This document shows positions 24,435 to 33,111 of a stretch of 64,000 nt of DNA, one piece after another. The stretch is from an uncultured Oleispira sp. GTDB taxonomy: Bacteria > Pseudomonadota > Gammaproteobacteria > Pseudomonadales > Oceanobacteraceae. Position 1 is the first letter of the stretch; each line of letters opens with the position of its first letter. The position numbers and the translations under genes were made by a program. The notes under the pieces are model-generated. The model ran no database searches, was not told where the DNA came from, and was given only the letters and a program-made list of their open reading frames with translations. The stretch spans positions 1 through 64,000 of the forward strand of contig CAJVZR010000014.1 in NCBI GenBank assembly GCA_913019965.1, read 5' to 3'.

Positions 24435-25304
24435 CTATAAACAGCTGAAACGCGATGAATTATCTAAATCTAAAGGCAAAATCAAGCTAGCCATTTGTGC
24501 ATTTACTGCATCAACACACAAGCTATCACGCTGAACTTCATCGCTTGTATAGATAGCGGCATATTCAGCATTAAATACCGCCTTTCCTGCATCGATAAAG
24601 GGACTTAATGCATCACATTCAGCATATTCAAAACACTGCTCATTGACCGCAAAATCAAAGTATTCCACCAGCTGAGATATTTGATCTAAATCGTTTTTCA
24701 ATCCGATTGAAAGCGCACGTTTATGGGCTTCATTGGCTAAATAGCGGTTGTACGCTAGCTGATCATCTGCAGTTAAACTAAAGCCTGAAGTATTACTATA
24801 GCCATCGACGTTATCCGGTTCTACACCATCACAGCCCTTGGTCACCGCAATATCTAATCGCGCCGCCATAATTTGATGCACATTCGCAGAGCGAATATCC
24901 AACCAGCGCTCCCCTTCCCAACCATCTAGGGTACGGCCATAATCCGCCGCACTAAAGTCGGTGGCATCATTACGCCAGTTTTCATAAGAACCTGCTGAAA
25001 AATAACAAATAACTTTACGGCCATCTGCTTGTAACCCTGCGATCGTCGCAATGGAAGTATCAAACAAATCAATGTCGTAAAGATCTACCTCATAGGATGT
25101 ATTCAATACCCCTTCCAATTGCCACTGCCAGGTCGTCAGCACGCTTGGCTGATACCAATTACCTGTGGTTAAAGGCGAAACCTCTAAGACGAGCGGTGTC
25201 TGAATACCATCATCGTTACTATCCTCTGATTCACCGACATCACAACAACTGGCCAGTAATAACAGGCTCAATAAGACGACACTGTGTGTCACTTGAAAAT
25301 TCAT
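24435..25304 (-). CDS. GH114 endo-alpha-1,4-polygalactosaminidase-like lipoprotein
   Basis: A 289-residue lipoprotein with lipobox LLASC and a following acidic linker. The catalytic domain has the GH114 features YDIDLFDT, KVICYFSAGSYENWR, GERWLDIRS, GCDGVEPDNVDGY and the late AVNEQCFEYAEC block. Characterised GH114 enzymes cut alpha-1,4-linked galactosamine polymers, as found in some microbial exopolysaccharides. AAGGGAT precedes the ATG. The broken solute-binding-like gene follows 20 bases downstream, so the two were one operon. The lipid anchor suggests outer-membrane or periplasmic placement. Confidence 0.87.
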   Translation of the reverse strand: MNFQVTHSVVLLSLLLLASCCDVGESEDSNDDGIQTPLVLEVSPLTTGNWYQPSVLTTWQWQLEGVLNTSYEVDLYDIDLFDTSIATIAGLQADGRKVICYFSAGSYENWRNDATDFSAADYGRTLDGWEGERWLDIRSANVHQIMAARLDIAVTKGCDGVEPDNVDGYSNTSGFSLTADDQLAYNRYLANEAHKRALSIGLKNDLDQISQLVEYFDFAVNEQCFEYAECDALSPFIDAGKAVFNAEYAAIYTSDEVQRDSLCVDAVNAQMASLILPLDLDNSSRFSCL

Positions 25305-25359
25305 TCGCTTATCCCTTTAGCAAAATGCGCTCAGAATCTGCCTATAAGTTTAGTACAGA

Positions 25360-26172
25360 CTAGCAATTTCGTATTGAGCGCTCCATGAACCAGTTGACGA
25401 GCCCTGGAGACCAGCGCTTTAAGAGGTGAGATAACTGACCATCGAAGGTAGGGATAATGTGGAATTTTTGCTTAGGAATCTTCTTTATCAGTGCCAATGC
25501 AACTTGCTCAGGCGTCAGCAGCTTCGCATTACCCGAAATAGCGCGGGTCTCTTTGGGCTTTGTTTTCTCTTCCTCCGCGAAACCTGCGGTAAGGGTATCC
25601 GGAGGATAGAGGACAGAAACACTCACCCCATGCTGGGACACCTCTTGGCGAAGAGCTTCAGAAAAGCCGACAATGGCGAACTTTGATGCGCTGTAATCGG
25701 TATAACCAAATACCCCAATAAAGCCGGCAATGGAGGAGGTATTGATAATATGCCCTCCAGTTTTTTTCATATAGGGTAATACCGCCGAACTCACATTCCT
25801 GACTCCCAGCACATTCAAGCGCAAGGTATTTTCAAACTGCTCGGCGCTGATATTTTCAAAGTAATCGGGATAGGCCGCTCCCGCACAGTTAATTAAAATA
25901 TCCGGAGAGCCAAGTTCTTCTGCCGCACAGGAAAACTTTTCAATCACATCCGCTTCATCGACCACGTCTAAGCAGCGATAACTCACTTTTTGCTGATCAA
26001 GGCGACTATTTTGCAGTTGTTCGTGCGCTTGTTGCAGCAGGTTTTCTCGTCGGGCAAAAATACACACATCCGCACCGTGCAGGGTCAGCAACTGCGCGGC
26101 GGCTAAGCCAATACCACTTGATCCACCGACAATGAAAACTTTCTTATTTTTATAATAGTTTTTAATGCTCAT
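25360..26172 (-). CDS. Short-chain dehydrogenase resembling 3-ketodihydrosphingosine reductase
   Basis: A 270-residue SDR. Cofactor motif GGSSGIG (residues ~15-21), NCAGA, and catalytic Ser with YSASK (Tyr and Lys) are present. After the active site the text PPDTLTAGFAEEEKTKP is close to the PPDT-x-TPGFxEENKTKP block I know from KDSR-type reductases, which reduce 3-ketosphinganine. A hydrophobic, basic C-terminus (HLLKRWSPGLVNWFMERSI) could be membrane-associated, as in KDSR. No serine palmitoyltransferase gene is in this window, so the sphingolipid role is only suggested; a general long-chain ketoreductase is the alternative. Confidence 0.8.
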   Translation of the reverse strand: MSIKNYYKNKKVFIVGGSSGIGLAAAQLLTLHGADVCIFARRENLLQQAHEQLQNSRLDQQKVSYRCLDVVDEADVIEKFSCAAEELGSPDILINCAGAAYPDYFENISAEQFENTLRLNVLGVRNVSSAVLPYMKKTGGHIINTSSIAGFIGVFGYTDYSASKFAIVGFSEALRQEVSQHGVSVSVLYPPDTLTAGFAEEEKTKPKETRAISGNAKLLTPEQVALALIKKIPKQKFHIIPTFDGQLSHLLKRWSPGLVNWFMERSIRNC

Positions 26173-26246
26173 GACTGATCCATTCCACTAATTAATCCTT
26201 AGGTTGCCGTAAACTAGTACTAAAGTACAGCAAGCAATTCTGCCCT

Positions 26247-26306
26247 CATAATTTGCCGCTTCATAATTTGCCGCTTCATAATTTGCCGCTTCATAATTTG
26301 CAGCCT
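26247..26306. repeat. Tandem 15-bp repeat, four copies
   Basis: CATAATTTGCCGCTT is repeated at 26247, 26262 and 26277 without change, with a fourth copy at 26292 (CATAATTTGCAGCCT) differing at two positions. It lies in the 180-base divergent spacer between the SDR and the glutamine-synthetase-like gene, ~45 bases before the latter start. It may set promoter spacing or be slippage DNA; the copy number should be variable. Confidence 0.85.
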
Positions 26307-26352
26307 CATACCTTTCCACTAACCTTAAGGTTAATCATTACAAGGAAGTATC

Positions 26353-27720
26353 ATGAACCCCAGAGACATAGAAACCCCAAGCCAAGCTCGGGAATTAATT
26401 CAAAGTTTAAAACCTTCCCATATCAAGGTCGGTATTTTTGATATCGATGGCATCTTACGTGGCAAGTACATGTCACGAGAAAAATTTCTCAGCGCGCTGG
26501 ATAAGGGTTTTGGCTTTTGCGACGTGGTATTAGGCTGGGATATGCGTGATCAGCTCTACGATAATACCCGCTATACCGGCTGGCACTCTGGTTACCCCGA
26601 TGCCCCCGTCCGTATATTGCCAAGCAGCTGCCGCACTATGCCATTGGAAAATGACGATCTTTTCTTTCTTGCTGAATTCACTGGCGACGCTGAACAAATA
26701 TGCCCCCGAGGTTTATTACGCCGAGTATTAGCGCGAGGCGAAAAGATGGGCTTAAAAGCCTTGGCTGGATTTGAATACGAGTTTTTTGTCTTTAACGAAA
26801 GTTCAGAATCCATTCGCGAAAAAGCTTACCAAAACCTCAATGCCATGGCCCCCGCTGAGTTTGGTTATTCGGTGATTCGTAATAGCGTACACGACTCGAC
26901 ATATCACAATATTCTCAACCTCAGTGAGAAAATGGATTTCCCACTAGAAGGCTTACATGAAGAAACCGGCCCGGGTGTATTGGAAGCCGCCATCAGCTAC
27001 GACGAAGCCCTAGAAGCCGCTGATAAGGCGTCTTTATTTAAGACTTTCACCAAGATTGCCATGCAGAAAGAAAACAAGATGGCGACGTTCATGGCACGCT
27101 GGAACGATGAATTACCTGGGCAGAGTGGCCACATTCACCTTTCCTTAACGGATTTACTCGGTGAAGCCCTGTTTTATGATCAAAGCCAAGCCCATGATAT
27201 GAGTGAACTAATGCAGCACTTTGTCGCCGGCCAACAGCAACTAATGCCACAGCTACTTAGCATGATCGCCCCCACCATTAACTCTTATCGTCGCTTAGTG
27301 CCCGGTTATTGGGCGCCTACCGATGCCAGTGTGGGTGTGGATAACCGTACTTGTGCCATTCGTATTATCCCTGGGGATAAAAATAGCCATCGTTTGGAAT
27401 ATCGAATCGGGGCGGCTGACGCCAACCCTTACATTATTTTGGCCGCTGTCATCGCTTCAGGATTATGGGGGATCGAAAACAAAGCCAAACTTGGTCCTAT
27501 GGTCGAAGGTAATGCTTATCAGCAAACCTTCCCAGAGGAGCAAAAACTCCCCGAGACTTTATGGCAATCTGCCCAAGCACTAAAAACCTCGGCGATGGCA
27601 CGAGATTATTTCGGCGATGAATTTGTCGATCATTTTGTCGCCACCCGCGAATGGGAAGTGCGTGAATACCGTAAACATATCTCCCAATGGGAGCTGGACC
27701 GTTATTTTGAAATTATCTAG
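26353..27720 (+). CDS. Glutamine-synthetase-like gamma-glutamyl-amine ligase
   Basis: A 455-residue member of the glutamine synthetase fold. The N-terminal beta-grasp is followed by the catalytic part with GFEYEFFVF (metal-binding Glu), HEETGPGVLEAA, QSGHIHLSL (ATP/Glu site), and the RxxPG region as YRRLVPGYWAP and DNRTCAIRI then HRLEYRIGAADANPY. The wording is like PuuA/GlnA4-type enzymes, which attach glutamate to amines, rather than housekeeping GlnA, which has a C-terminal adenylylation loop not seen here. AAGGAAG precedes the ATG. Aldehyde dehydrogenase and alcohol dehydrogenase genes follow with overlap or short spacing, so the product is probably oxidised stepwise. The amine is unknown. 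Confidence 0.85.
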   Translation: MNPRDIETPSQARELIQSLKPSHIKVGIFDIDGILRGKYMSREKFLSALDKGFGFCDVVLGWDMRDQLYDNTRYTGWHSGYPDAPVRILPSSCRTMPLENDDLFFLAEFTGDAEQICPRGLLRRVLARGEKMGLKALAGFEYEFFVFNESSESIREKAYQNLNAMAPAEFGYSVIRNSVHDSTYHNILNLSEKMDFPLEGLHEETGPGVLEAAISYDEALEAADKASLFKTFTKIAMQKENKMATFMARWNDELPGQSGHIHLSLTDLLGEALFYDQSQAHDMSELMQHFVAGQQQLMPQLLSMIAPTINSYRRLVPGYWAPTDASVGVDNRTCAIRIIPGDKNSHRLEYRIGAADANPYIILAAVIASGLWGIENKAKLGPMVEGNAYQQTFPEEQKLPETLWQSAQALKTSAMARDYFGDEFVDHFVATREWEVREYRKHISQWELDRYFEII

Positions 27721-29107
27721 TTATTCTCCCAGTGATGGCCAATTGATTGCTAGCCGTGAATTAGCCAGTACGGATACCATCACGACGGCCTTACAGACAG
27801 CCAAAAATAGCCAGACGCAGTGGCAAGCATTGTCGATTTCTGAACGCGGAAAAATCTGCCAAAAAGCGGTGCATTGGTTTATGGAAAACCAAACCCTGTT
27901 AGCGGAAGAAATCAGTACCCTCATGGGCCGCCCGATCCAATATGCCAAGGGGGAAATTGCCGGTTTAAAAGAGCGCGCAGACTATATGATTACTATCGCT
28001 GAAGACGCGCTGCAAGAAACCCAGATTAATGCCGCCGATAAAAATACCAAGCGCATCATTCGCCGTATACCCCTCGGCACCGCGTTTATTATTGCACCGT
28101 GGAATTACCCTTACCTTACCGCGGTTAATTCTATTATTCCCGCTCTGATGGCCGGCAATAGCGTTATTTTAAAACACGCGAGTCAAACCCTATTATGCGC
28201 CGAGAGTTTTGCCCAAGCGTTTTCAGCGGCAGGGCTTCCGGAGGGAGTATTTCAATATTTGCATTTAAGCCACCCACAAACTCTAGAGCTGATAAGACAC
28301 GACGATATCCACTATGTCAGTTTCACCGGTTCGGTCAGTGCTGGGAAAATAATTGAGAGTAATTTAGCCGGTTACTTTAAACCCCTCGCGTTAGAACTCG
28401 GCGGTAAAGATGCCGCCTACGTGCGCCAAGATGCTAACCTCAAAGCCAGCATCGAGAGCCTAGTTGATGGTGCATTTTTTAATAGCGGCCAAAGTTGTTG
28501 TGGCATCGAACGCATCTATGTTGAACGCAGCATCTATCAAGAGTTTGTCACAGGTTTTATTAGCGAAACTAAAAAACTCAAACTCGGCCATGCCCTCGAC
28601 CCAACGACCAGCCTAGGCCCGATGATTAATGCTAAGGCGGTGAAAGCAGCCGAACAACAAGTAATCGATGCGCTAAGTAAAGGGGCGACCGCTCAGCTAA
28701 GCGAAGACGACTTCCCCATGGATAACGCATTAAAAGCGCAGGGATGTTATTTCCACCCTCAGGTATTAACCGAGGTTAATCACCAAATGGATCTGATGGT
28801 CGAAGAAAGCTTTGCCCCTATCATTGGTATTATGCCTGTGGATAACGATAACCAAGCATTAACGTATATAAACCAAAGTCAGTACGGTTTAACCGCATCC
28901 ATTTGGACGCAAGATGAACACGCTTTTTCAAGCTTAAGTGATCAAGTCCAAGCGGGGACCGTTTTTATGAACCGCTGTGATTATTTAGATCCCGCCTTAC
29001 CCTGGAGTGGAGTTAAAAATTCTGGCCGCGGCTGCTCTTTATCTCATCTCGCTTATTTACAATTAACACAATCAAAATCCATTCATATACGAATTTTAAG
29101 CTGTTAA
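27707..29107 (+). CDS. NAD(P)-dependent aldehyde dehydrogenase
   Basis: About 466 residues of the aldehyde dehydrogenase superfamily. Motifs in order: PWNYPYLTAVNSIIPALMAGN (cofactor), SFTGSVSAG, LELGGKDAAYV (general base Glu), FFNSGQSCCG (catalytic Cys), EESFAPIIGI and SGRGCSLSHL. The frame can reach an ATG at 27617, but that would overlap the glutamine-synthetase-like gene by 104 bases. A TTG at 27707 (LKLSSYSP), with GGGAG upstream, overlaps it by only 14 and gives the normal N-terminus, so coupled translation from there is preferred. It follows the ligase and precedes the alcohol dehydrogenase in one operon. Confidence 0.87.
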   Translation: MKLSSYSPSDGQLIASRELASTDTITTALQTAKNSQTQWQALSISERGKICQKAVHWFMENQTLLAEEISTLMGRPIQYAKGEIAGLKERADYMITIAEDALQETQINAADKNTKRIIRRIPLGTAFIIAPWNYPYLTAVNSIIPALMAGNSVILKHASQTLLCAESFAQAFSAAGLPEGVFQYLHLSHPQTLELIRHDDIHYVSFTGSVSAGKIIESNLAGYFKPLALELGGKDAAYVRQDANLKASIESLVDGAFFNSGQSCCGIERIYVERSIYQEFVTGFISETKKLKLGHALDPTTSLGPMINAKAVKAAEQQVIDALSKGATAQLSEDDFPMDNALKAQGCYFHPQVLTEVNHQMDLMVEESFAPIIGIMPVDNDNQALTYINQSQYGLTASIWTQDEHAFSSLSDQVQAGTVFMNRCDYLDPALPWSGVKNSGRGCSLSHLAYLQLTQSKSIHIRILSC

Positions 29108-29140
29108 TAAAACCGTTATTTTTACTTTCAGGACTAGTTT

Positions 29141-30310
29141 ATGTCAGATTGGAATTATCCTACCGCGATTAAATTTGGCAATGGCCGAATTAAAGAATTA
29201 CCTGAACTGTGCCAACAATTAAACATGCTTAAGCCTCTGATCGTGACCGACTCGGGCTTAGTACATTTTTCTTTTTTCAAAAAGATTGAACAAATTTTGC
29301 CCTCAGCCGATATTTTTTCGGATATCAAAGCCAACCCCAATGGCAAGAATATTAGTGATGGCTGCGCTGCCTTTAAACAAGGTAAGCACGACGGAATTAT
29401 TGCCATCGGGGGTGGTAGTGCTTTAGATGCGGGAAAAGCGATAGCCTTAATGGTTTGGCAAACGAAATCCATTTGGCAGTTTGAAGATTGCGGCGATAAT
29501 TGGAAGCTTGTCGATAGTAAAAATATACTGCCTTGTATTGCCATTCCAACCACCGCAGGCACGGGTTCAGAAGTTGGCCGCGCATCGGTGATTGTCGATG
29601 AAGAAAGCCAGAGTAAAAAAATTATCTTTCATCCGTTAATGCTACCCAAGTTCGTTATTATTGACCCAGAATTAAGCCAAGCACTCCCCGCCCAGATCAC
29701 CGCGGCGACCGGCATGGATGCTTTTGTGCATAACTTTGAAGCGTTTTGTGCCCCCGGTTATCACCCCATGGCTGAGGGTATTGCGCTGCAAGGCATGAAG
29801 TTAATTAAAGAATGGCTACCTGAGGCTTATCATAATGGTCGCAACCTTGATGCTCGCGGCCATATGTTAACCGCATCGACGATGGGAGCGACGGCCTTTC
29901 AAAAAGGCTTAGGTGCTTGCCATGCATTGGCTCACCCTCTTGGCGCACTCTATGACAAACACCACGGTTTATTAAATGCCGTATTAATTCCCTATGTTGT
30001 AAATGCCAATAGCGCAGCCATTGAAAACAAGCTCGCAACTATTTGCCGCTACCTCGAGATAGAAAAATCCGCTCACGATGAAAATAGTACTCAGACTTTT
30101 TTACGCTGGTTAATAGCCCTGAGAAAAGAATTAGATATTCCCCATACCTTGGCCGATATCGGCATTCACCACGATGACGCCATTATAAGTAAACATGCCA
30201 TCGGAACATTAGCCGTTGCAGACCCTTCAGCGGCAGGTAACCCAATTGAATTCAATGCTGAGCAATACCAGGACTTATTTTTAAACTCAATTTCCGGTGA
30301 GGGCTTATAA
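29141..30310 (+). CDS. Iron-containing alcohol dehydrogenase
   Basis: A 389-residue group III alcohol dehydrogenase. The cofactor loop IGGGSALDAGKAIAL and the metal ligands in TGMDAFVHNFEAF (Asp, His), GACHALAHPLG (His) and YDKHHGLLNA (His) are all present. IPTTAGTGSEVG is the standard family block. TTCAGGA precedes the ATG, 33 bases after the aldehyde dehydrogenase. In the operon it would oxidise an alcohol to the aldehyde used by its neighbour. With the gamma-glutamyl ligase this fits catabolism of an amino alcohol after glutamylation, as described for ethanolamine with GlnA4 in Streptomyces; that assignment here is inference. Confidence 0.9.
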   Translation: MSDWNYPTAIKFGNGRIKELPELCQQLNMLKPLIVTDSGLVHFSFFKKIEQILPSADIFSDIKANPNGKNISDGCAAFKQGKHDGIIAIGGGSALDAGKAIALMVWQTKSIWQFEDCGDNWKLVDSKNILPCIAIPTTAGTGSEVGRASVIVDEESQSKKIIFHPLMLPKFVIIDPELSQALPAQITAATGMDAFVHNFEAFCAPGYHPMAEGIALQGMKLIKEWLPEAYHNGRNLDARGHMLTASTMGATAFQKGLGACHALAHPLGALYDKHHGLLNAVLIPYVVNANSAAIENKLATICRYLEIEKSAHDENSTQTFLRWLIALRKELDIPHTLADIGIHHDDAIISKHAIGTLAVADPSAAGNPIEFNAEQYQDLFLNSISGEGL

Positions 30311-30392
30311 CTAACAATAGAGAATTAGACAAACCGCGGAAGCTTAGGTAGCTTAGAGGGCTCTAATTTTAATAATACGATACGACGTTTCT

Positions 30393-31301
30393 ATGAGCAC
30401 TCCAGCAACAGGCTACCAATCTACTTTTCGCCAAGATACTTTTAAAAATCACGTGATTATCATAACCGGTGGTGGCTCGGGTATTGGTCGCTGCAACGCT
30501 CATGAACTCGCCTCTTTAGGCGCTCAAGTTATTCTCGTCGGGCGTAGCCAAGACAAGCTCGATAGCGTTGTTGAAGAAATACAGCAAGACGGTGGTCTAG
30601 CCGATCGCTTTGCTTTTGATATTCGTGATGAAAAAGCCGTTGGTGAAAACATCAGCGCGATTATCAAAAAACACGGTCCCATCTACGGTTTAGTGAATAA
30701 CGCCGGTGGACAATTTCCTGCGCCCTTAGAAGCGATCAGCCAAAATGGTTTTGAAACCGTTGTGCGCACCAACTTAGTTGGTGGCTTTCTTGTTGCTCGC
30801 GAAGTCTTTAAACAAAGCATGAAGGAAAATGGCGGAGCCATCGTTAATATTACCGCAGATAACTTTGGTGGAATGCCCATGATGGGGCACTCAGGTGCTG
30901 CCCGTGCAGGCATGGCGAACTTTACCGAAACTGCTGCCATTGAGTGGGGAGAACATGGGGTACGCATCAATGCCGTCGCACCCGGTTATATCGCCTCAAG
31001 TGGTATGGATACTTACGATCAAAATATCATTAAAGGCATTATGCAAAAGGCCAAAGACGGCACCCCTTTGCAGCGTATTGGTAACGAAGCCGAAGTTAGC
31101 TCGGCAATCGTCTATCTGTTAAGCCCTGCGGCTTCGTTTATTACTGGAGTTAATTTACGAGTCGATGGTGGCGCGGCACAAACACTCTGCTTGTGGCCTT
31201 TAGGCAAAAAGAAAACATCTGAAGAAGCTAAAGAGCCAGAGGCGGCTTTTAACGGTTTTCACCGCAGTAGCACACCTCAAGTCATTGATGAACTCGATTA
31301 A
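30393..31301 (+). CDS. SDR resembling peroxisomal trans-2-enoyl-CoA reductase
   Basis: A 302-residue SDR. Cofactor motif GGGSGIG and NNAGGQF are standard. The usual Y-x-x-x-K is absent: the active-site region reads MGHSGAARAGMANFT, with His in place of Tyr. This is what I know from PECR and dienoyl-CoA-reductase-like SDRs, which use a different catalytic set. The rest (RINAVAPGYIASSG, RIGNEAEVSSAIVYLLSP, GGAAQTLCLWPLG) is typical. A basic/acidic tail of ~30 residues follows. It stands 82 bases after the alcohol dehydrogenase and may be a separate unit. Likely role: reduction of an enoyl-CoA in fatty acid metabolism. Confidence 0.82.
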   Translation: MSTPATGYQSTFRQDTFKNHVIIITGGGSGIGRCNAHELASLGAQVILVGRSQDKLDSVVEEIQQDGGLADRFAFDIRDEKAVGENISAIIKKHGPIYGLVNNAGGQFPAPLEAISQNGFETVVRTNLVGGFLVAREVFKQSMKENGGAIVNITADNFGGMPMMGHSGAARAGMANFTETAAIEWGEHGVRINAVAPGYIASSGMDTYDQNIIKGIMQKAKDGTPLQRIGNEAEVSSAIVYLLSPAASFITGVNLRVDGGAAQTLCLWPLGKKKTSEEAKEPEAAFNGFHRSSTPQVIDELD

Positions 31302-31314
31302 ACAGTTGCCGCTA

Positions 31315-32055
31315 TTAACGTAGCTTGCGATAGAGCTGACGAATCGGCTCAAGCTTTTGCTGGTTCATATCAACAAATGCCTGCAACTCTGCGGGCATCT
31401 CTTCTGGCCAATCTAAACCATAACCTTGTGGCATAATTAATGGGGCTAATAAAGAGGCTGCCGCAAGATCTGCACGGCTAAATTGATCGCCAACTAAAAA
31501 CGCTTTATCTTTATACACCTCATACAATTTATCAATTGCTTGCTGAATGCGAACTTTTGACTTATCCGCACCGGCTTGATCTATCGACATGACTTTACGC
31601 ATAATAGGTTCGAGTTTAGAGAAAAACAACTTAAAGAATATCGGTCCCCACCACGGCCCACCCTGAGTAAAGAACGGGATCACGGTTTTTGGTTCCGCTA
31701 ATAAGTAGTGGTAACCAAAGCGACGTACATGAACACCAATTTCCACATCGCAGTATTTTTCCCATTCCAGTGCTTGCTGAAGAAGCTCTGGATCTTTTGG
31801 AGTTAACAATTTCTCAGGATAAACTTCATCTAAATACGTAAGAATTAAATGAGAATTTTGTACTTGTTCGCCATTATCAATCAAGATCGGCACGTAGGTC
31901 TTGGGCGCCATTTTTTTGGTAGTGCGTAGGTGAAGCCCAGGAAATAGATTTTTAAGCGTATAATCTAGGCCTTTATAATCCATTGCCCAACGAATTTTTT
32001 CGCAGTAGTGTGAAATTGGAAACTGATACAATACACGACTCATGACCGACTCCAT
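31315..32055 (-). CDS. Glutathione S-transferase family protein
   Basis: A 246-residue protein. The N-terminal thioredoxin-like domain reads LYQFPISHYCEKIRWAMDYKGLDY, with SHYCEK at the glutathione-activating position, and VPILIDNGEQVQNSHLILTYLD gives the glutathione-binding segment. The helical C-terminal domain holds AFLVGDQFSRADLAAASLLAPL, the conserved N-capping and hydrophobic core block. It is convergent with the SDR gene and lies 30 bases after rlmF on the same strand. The substrate is unknown. Confidence 0.85.
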   Translation of the reverse strand: MESVMSRVLYQFPISHYCEKIRWAMDYKGLDYTLKNLFPGLHLRTTKKMAPKTYVPILIDNGEQVQNSHLILTYLDEVYPEKLLTPKDPELLQQALEWEKYCDVEIGVHVRRFGYHYLLAEPKTVIPFFTQGGPWWGPIFFKLFFSKLEPIMRKVMSIDQAGADKSKVRIQQAIDKLYEVYKDKAFLVGDQFSRADLAAASLLAPLIMPQGYGLDWPEEMPAELQAFVDMNQQKLEPIRQLYRKLR

Positions 32056-32085
32056 TTCAGCCTTTCATCAATAGAAGGCTGGTAA

Positions 32086-33075
32086 TTATCCCTGCAAGCG
32101 CTGTTTATTCCCCTGCACTCGCTGCTCTTCGGTCAAAAAGCTCCACGCAATTAAACGACTGACTTTTTGGCCTTGGCTCATACTAACAACTTTTACCTGT
32201 TTCGCACCTATTTGATTTAATAATCGCTTCAATGGGCGCACATTATCACTCTTAGAAACAAGGCTGGTGAACCACATCACCTGCTGAGCAAAGTCTTGGC
32301 TTTCATTCACCATGCGCTTTAAAAAAGCGATCTCGCCGCCCTCGCACCAAAGCTCCGCTTTCTGGCCACCAAAATTACGCCCTTGATTAGCCTCTAATTG
32401 CGACTTATCAACCACCATAGACTTACGCTTACTCAAGTTCTTTTGCTTACGCTCAGTTCCGGCATTGGCTTCTGCAAGCGAAGCATGGAAAGGCGGGTTG
32501 CACAGTGTTAGGTCAAATAAATCGTGTGGGCCAATCACCCCATGGAAAATAGACGCCTTTTTCTTTTGCTGTATTACTTTTATCTTATTATTTAATACCG
32601 GGTTCGAATCAACAATTAATTGAGCGGCACTGACCGATATCGGGTCGATGTCACTAGCGACAAATCTCCAACCATAACTGCGATTACCAATAATCGGATA
32701 AATGCAGTTCGCCCCTGTGCCGATATCCAAGACTTTCGCGTTCGTCTTTTTACCAATTAATAAATCAGCGGCATGGTGAACATAGTCTGCTCGCCCGGGA
32801 ATTGGCGGGCATAAATAGCCTTGGGGAATATTCCAATGTTTAATCTGATAATGCTGAGCCAATAGCGCCTGATTCAATAACCGTACGGCTTCATCATTGG
32901 AAAAGTTAACCGTTTGCTCTCCTCTAGGATTTTCTTTTAGGTGCGCTTTTAATTCTGGGCAGAGTTTCACTAAAGCGGTCAGATCATAACGTCCTTGATG
33001 CGGATTCCTTACGTGTAAAGAACCAGCTTTCACAGAGGGCGTATTATTAGAAGATCGAGAAGAGGGCTTATTCAC
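32086..33075 (-). CDS. rlmF: 23S rRNA m6A1618 methyltransferase RlmF
   Basis: A 329-residue SAM-dependent N6-adenine methyltransferase. Conserved RlmF text is seen: HVRNPHQGRYDL, NFSNDEAVRLLNQALL, WNIPQGYLCPPIPGRADYVHH, then the SAM motif VLDIGTGANCIYPIIG, ASDIDPISVSAAQ and the catalytic LCNPPFH. It also carries the basic linker (ERKQKNLSKRKS) typical of the family. It methylates A1618 of 23S rRNA before ribosome assembly. The gene precedes the GST gene in the same direction with a 30-base gap. Confidence 0.95.
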   Translation of the reverse strand: MNKPSSRSSNNTPSVKAGSLHVRNPHQGRYDLTALVKLCPELKAHLKENPRGEQTVNFSNDEAVRLLNQALLAQHYQIKHWNIPQGYLCPPIPGRADYVHHAADLLIGKKTNAKVLDIGTGANCIYPIIGNRSYGWRFVASDIDPISVSAAQLIVDSNPVLNNKIKVIQQKKKASIFHGVIGPHDLFDLTLCNPPFHASLAEANAGTERKQKNLSKRKSMVVDKSQLEANQGRNFGGQKAELWCEGGEIAFLKRMVNESQDFAQQVMWFTSLVSKSDNVRPLKRLLNQIGAKQVKVVSMSQGQKVSRLIAWSFLTEEQRVQGNKQRLQG

Positions 33076-33111
33076 AGCAGGTCACTTGGCATATCGGAAT
33101 CAAGGGCTATT

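Noticed and set aside
26253-26441. 62-residue frame beginning PLHNLPLHNL
   Set aside because: It is a translation of the 15-bp tandem repeat and runs into the ligase gene in another frame.
27617-27706. Aldehyde dehydrogenase starting at ATG 27617
   Set aside because: It would overlap the ligase gene by 104 bases and add residues unlike any aldehyde dehydrogenase N-terminus.
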